Assembly: GCF_014284335.1 (NCBI RefSeq)
Contig: NZ_JACOGF010000002.1
Location: 390,659 to 454,658, forward strand
DNA from: Undibacterium hunanense
GTDB lineage: Bacteria; Pseudomonadota; Gammaproteobacteria; Burkholderiales; Burkholderiaceae_D
Length of the DNA stretch: 64,000 bases
Reading direction: 5' to 3'
Position 1 is the stretch's first letter. Every line of letters starts with the position of its first letter. This document shows, piece by piece, positions 62,320 through 64,000 of this stretch. The translations under genes were made by a program, and so were the position numbers. Below the pieces are notes generated by a model, which was not told where the DNA came from, did not search any database, and was given only the letters and a program-made list of their open reading frames with translations.

Positions 62320-62366
62320 TGCCTGGCTTTGATGATTCTTCTTCGCGATTTTATGAAACCCAAGGC

Positions 62367-63638
62367 ATGAGCAAACTGTTCCGCAAAGAAGCGCTCGACC
62401 ATCAGTCGCAGCGGTATCATGGTGCGATACTGTTGACCCGTACCTGGTCGTATCCAGTGCTCAGTCTGTTTTTGTTCAGCCTGATTGTGCTGATCGTTAT
62501 CTTTTCGCTGTTTTTTGGTTTTACCCGCAAAGAAACTGTCAGTGGCATGGTGGTGCCGGATCAAGGCTTGTACAGATTGGCGACGCCGCAGTCTGGTATC
62601 GTATCCATCATCCATGTCAAAGAAGGACAAGAAGTGCAGGCGGGTGATGCCCTGTTCACACTTTCGGGCGAGCGCAATAACGGTCACACTGACACGCAGG
62701 CATCGATCAAGCAAAGCCTGCAAGCGCGCATTGCGCAATTCAATCAAGAGCTTGATCAATTACAGCAACAAACAAAAAACAAACGCATGGACATGGATGG
62801 TCGCTATGCAAAGCTGCAAGCCAGTTTGCTGCATGTCGATAACGAACTGGTGTTACAACGCCGGCGTGTGCAATTGGTGCGTGATATATCAAACCGTATG
62901 GCCGACCTGGGTAAGTCGGGTAATGTGTCCAAAGTGGCGCTCAATGAAAAAGCAGCGGATGTGATAGAGCAAGAATCACGTCTGGCCAGTATAGAGCTGG
63001 AACAACTGGCCCTGCAACGTGAGGTCGCCACGCTGTCCGCCAGTCGGCTTGATCTGCCTTTACAGGCGGAGCGTGATGCATCACAACTCAAGCGCAATAT
63101 CGAAGAGCTACAACAGCAAGTTACAGAAAGCGAAGCACGGCGGCAGCTGGTGATACGGGCAGACCAGCCTGGCCGTGTTGCCGGTATTGTTGTTAATCGT
63201 GGCCAGTCTGTGTTTGCTGACCAGCGCCTGGCAAACCTCATGCCTGCTGGCAGCAAGCTGGAAGTGGAATTGTATGCGCCCACCCGCGCTGCTGGCTTTG
63301 TCCGCCCCGGTACTGAAGTCATGCTGCGTTACGATGCTTTTCCTTACCAAAAATTTGGACAGTTTCGTGGTGTGGTCAAAGAAGTATCTATTGCCACCAT
63401 TGCTTTGGATGATGTGCAGATAGGTATCAACAATTCAGTCCGGCAGGTGGCATCATCAGGCGGAGGTGAGCCTGTATATCGCTTGCGTGTGCAGCTTGAC
63501 AGTACACAGGTACAAGCCTTTGGTCGTGATTATCAGCTCAAGCCAGGCATGCAACTGGCAGCAACATTAGTGCTGGAACATCGCACCCTGGCGCAATGGG
63601 TGCTTGAGCCTTTGTACGGCATGGCGAGCCAGTTATGA
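62367..63638 (+). CDS. HlyD/CvaA-family membrane fusion protein of a bacteriocin-type exporter
   Basis: 423 residues from ATG 62367 (AAGG upstream; a frame extension to 62319 exists but overlaps the promoter). MSKLFRKEALDHQSQRYHG and the membrane helix PVLSLFLFSLIVLIVIFSLFF are typical of CvaA/bacteriocin adaptors; then biotinyl-lipoyl-like domain (VSGMVVPDQGLYRLATPQSG), a long coiled coil (about 110-250), and a second lipoyl half. It bridges inner-membrane exporter and outer-membrane tunnel. It is followed by the C39 ABC exporter gene. Confidence 0.9.
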   Translation: MSKLFRKEALDHQSQRYHGAILLTRTWSYPVLSLFLFSLIVLIVIFSLFFGFTRKETVSGMVVPDQGLYRLATPQSGIVSIIHVKEGQEVQAGDALFTLSGERNNGHTDTQASIKQSLQARIAQFNQELDQLQQQTKNKRMDMDGRYAKLQASLLHVDNELVLQRRRVQLVRDISNRMADLGKSGNVSKVALNEKAADVIEQESRLASIELEQLALQREVATLSASRLDLPLQAERDASQLKRNIEELQQQVTESEARRQLVIRADQPGRVAGIVVNRGQSVFADQRLANLMPAGSKLEVELYAPTRAAGFVRPGTEVMLRYDAFPYQKFGQFRGVVKEVSIATIALDDVQIGINNSVRQVASSGGGEPVYRLRVQLDSTQVQAFGRDYQLKPGMQLAATLVLEHRTLAQWVLEPLYGMASQL

Positions 63639-63759
63639 AATTTGGGCTTACACAAAAGTGTCGTGGATGCCTTACAGCATTTGCTTACGTTCTTCAAACG
63701 AACGTAGCCTTCAGACTGTCTTGCATCAATTTGCGACAGACCATGGAAGAAAGTGTTGA

Positions 63760-64000
63760 ATGGATAGACTAGGACTACGTCGCCAACTCCCCGTATTTTT
63801 ACAGACAGAAGCCACAGAGTGCGGTTTGTGCAGTGTGGCCATGGTAGCGAATTACCATGGTTATCTGACCGACCTGGCGACACTGCGCTTGCGATTCTCA
63901 ATTTCCCGTAAAGGCGCAACCCTGCAAAGCCTGATCAGGATAGCCCGTGGCCTGAAGCTGGAAAGCCGTCCCTTAAAACTGGAATTGAACCATCTGTCGC
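63760..64000 (+). CDS. Peptidase-C39-containing ABC exporter (partial, runs off the window)
   Basis: 80 codons from ATG 63760 (GGAAGAAAGTG upstream). PVFLQTEATECGLCSVAMVANYHGY is the C39 start, with Gln15 (oxyanion) and nucleophile Cys21 visible; the His and Asp of the triad lie beyond the end. Such peptidase-containing exporters cut GG leaders and export the peptide. The six mini-genes are the obvious substrates. Confidence 0.9.
   Translation, partial: MDRLGLRRQLPVFLQTEATECGLCSVAMVANYHGYLTDLATLRLRFSISRKGATLQSLIRIARGLKLESRPLKLELNHLS

Noticed and set aside
62089..62370. Plus-strand frame of 93 codons between the peptide array and the adaptor gene
   Set aside because: It runs antisense through peptide 6 and its leader region and across the promoter; no coding features.

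Overview
The window looks like chromosomal DNA of a betaproteobacterium of the order Burkholderiales, most like Oxalobacteraceae (Undibacterium/Herminiimonas relatives). This is inferred from gene families and gene order: rsmB-DUF4390-ntrY-ntrX, torF-glnK-amtB, DUF1840, DUF3567, DUF2288, DUF1161 and a Burkholderiales-type porin. No rRNA or tRNA gene was recognised.

Layout. 1-6.5 kb: end of an unidentified gene, a ClpP-like peptidase, an M20 amidohydrolase and, divergently, a four-gene peptide ABC transporter operon without a binding protein. 6.6-7.9 kb: three copies of a short terminator-ended element whose predicted loop carries an anti-Shine-Dalgarno CCUCCU motif, around a GNAT gene. 7.9-12.8 kb: DUF817 protein, PuuE-type deacetylase, porin, and an ECF41-type sigma factor with its carboxymuconolactone decarboxylase partner, each behind the same promoter motif. 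12.8-20.5 kb: DUF6985-like and HDOD proteins, a gamma-carbonic anhydrase gene split by a MITE, MAPEG and tautomerase genes, an AraC-type regulator with an FAD oxidoreductase, an adenine/adenosine deaminase and DUF3567. 20.8-26.7 kb: rsmB-DUF4390-ntrY-ntrX operon. 26.9-36 kb: hydrolase, DUF1840, two lipoproteins, GNAT, DUF1161, a large sensor kinase and a DUF1800/DUF1501 pair.

37.2-42.7 kb is an AT-rich accessory island between DUF2076 and comM. It holds a C5-cytosine methyltransferase and a convergent, translationally coupled three-gene operon: a protein with an ADP-ribosyltransferase-like H-x-T motif, an unknown protein, and a 922-residue tandem RecA/KaiC-type ATPase. It looks like an undescribed defence or modification system. 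42.8-50.5 kb is core again: comM, ubiK, torF-glnK-amtB behind a sigma-54 promoter, a TPR-like protein and DUF2288. 50.5-52.5 kb carries two small non-autonomous elements around a PL10 pectate lyase. 52.7-55.6 kb encodes a LapD/LapG pair.

60.7-64 kb holds the most striking system: six tandem minus-strand mini-genes of 47-58 codons, each with a double-glycine leader (MR-x-L-T/S-D/E-x-E-x-L-x-V-x-GG) followed by a nearly invariant 9-11-residue core beginning PEVDVES. Divergent to them are an HlyD/CvaA-type adaptor and a C39-peptidase ABC exporter that runs off the window end. A sigma-54 activator gene converges on the array from the other side. Together they suggest export and maturation of tiny acidic peptides (signals, microcins or RiPPs).
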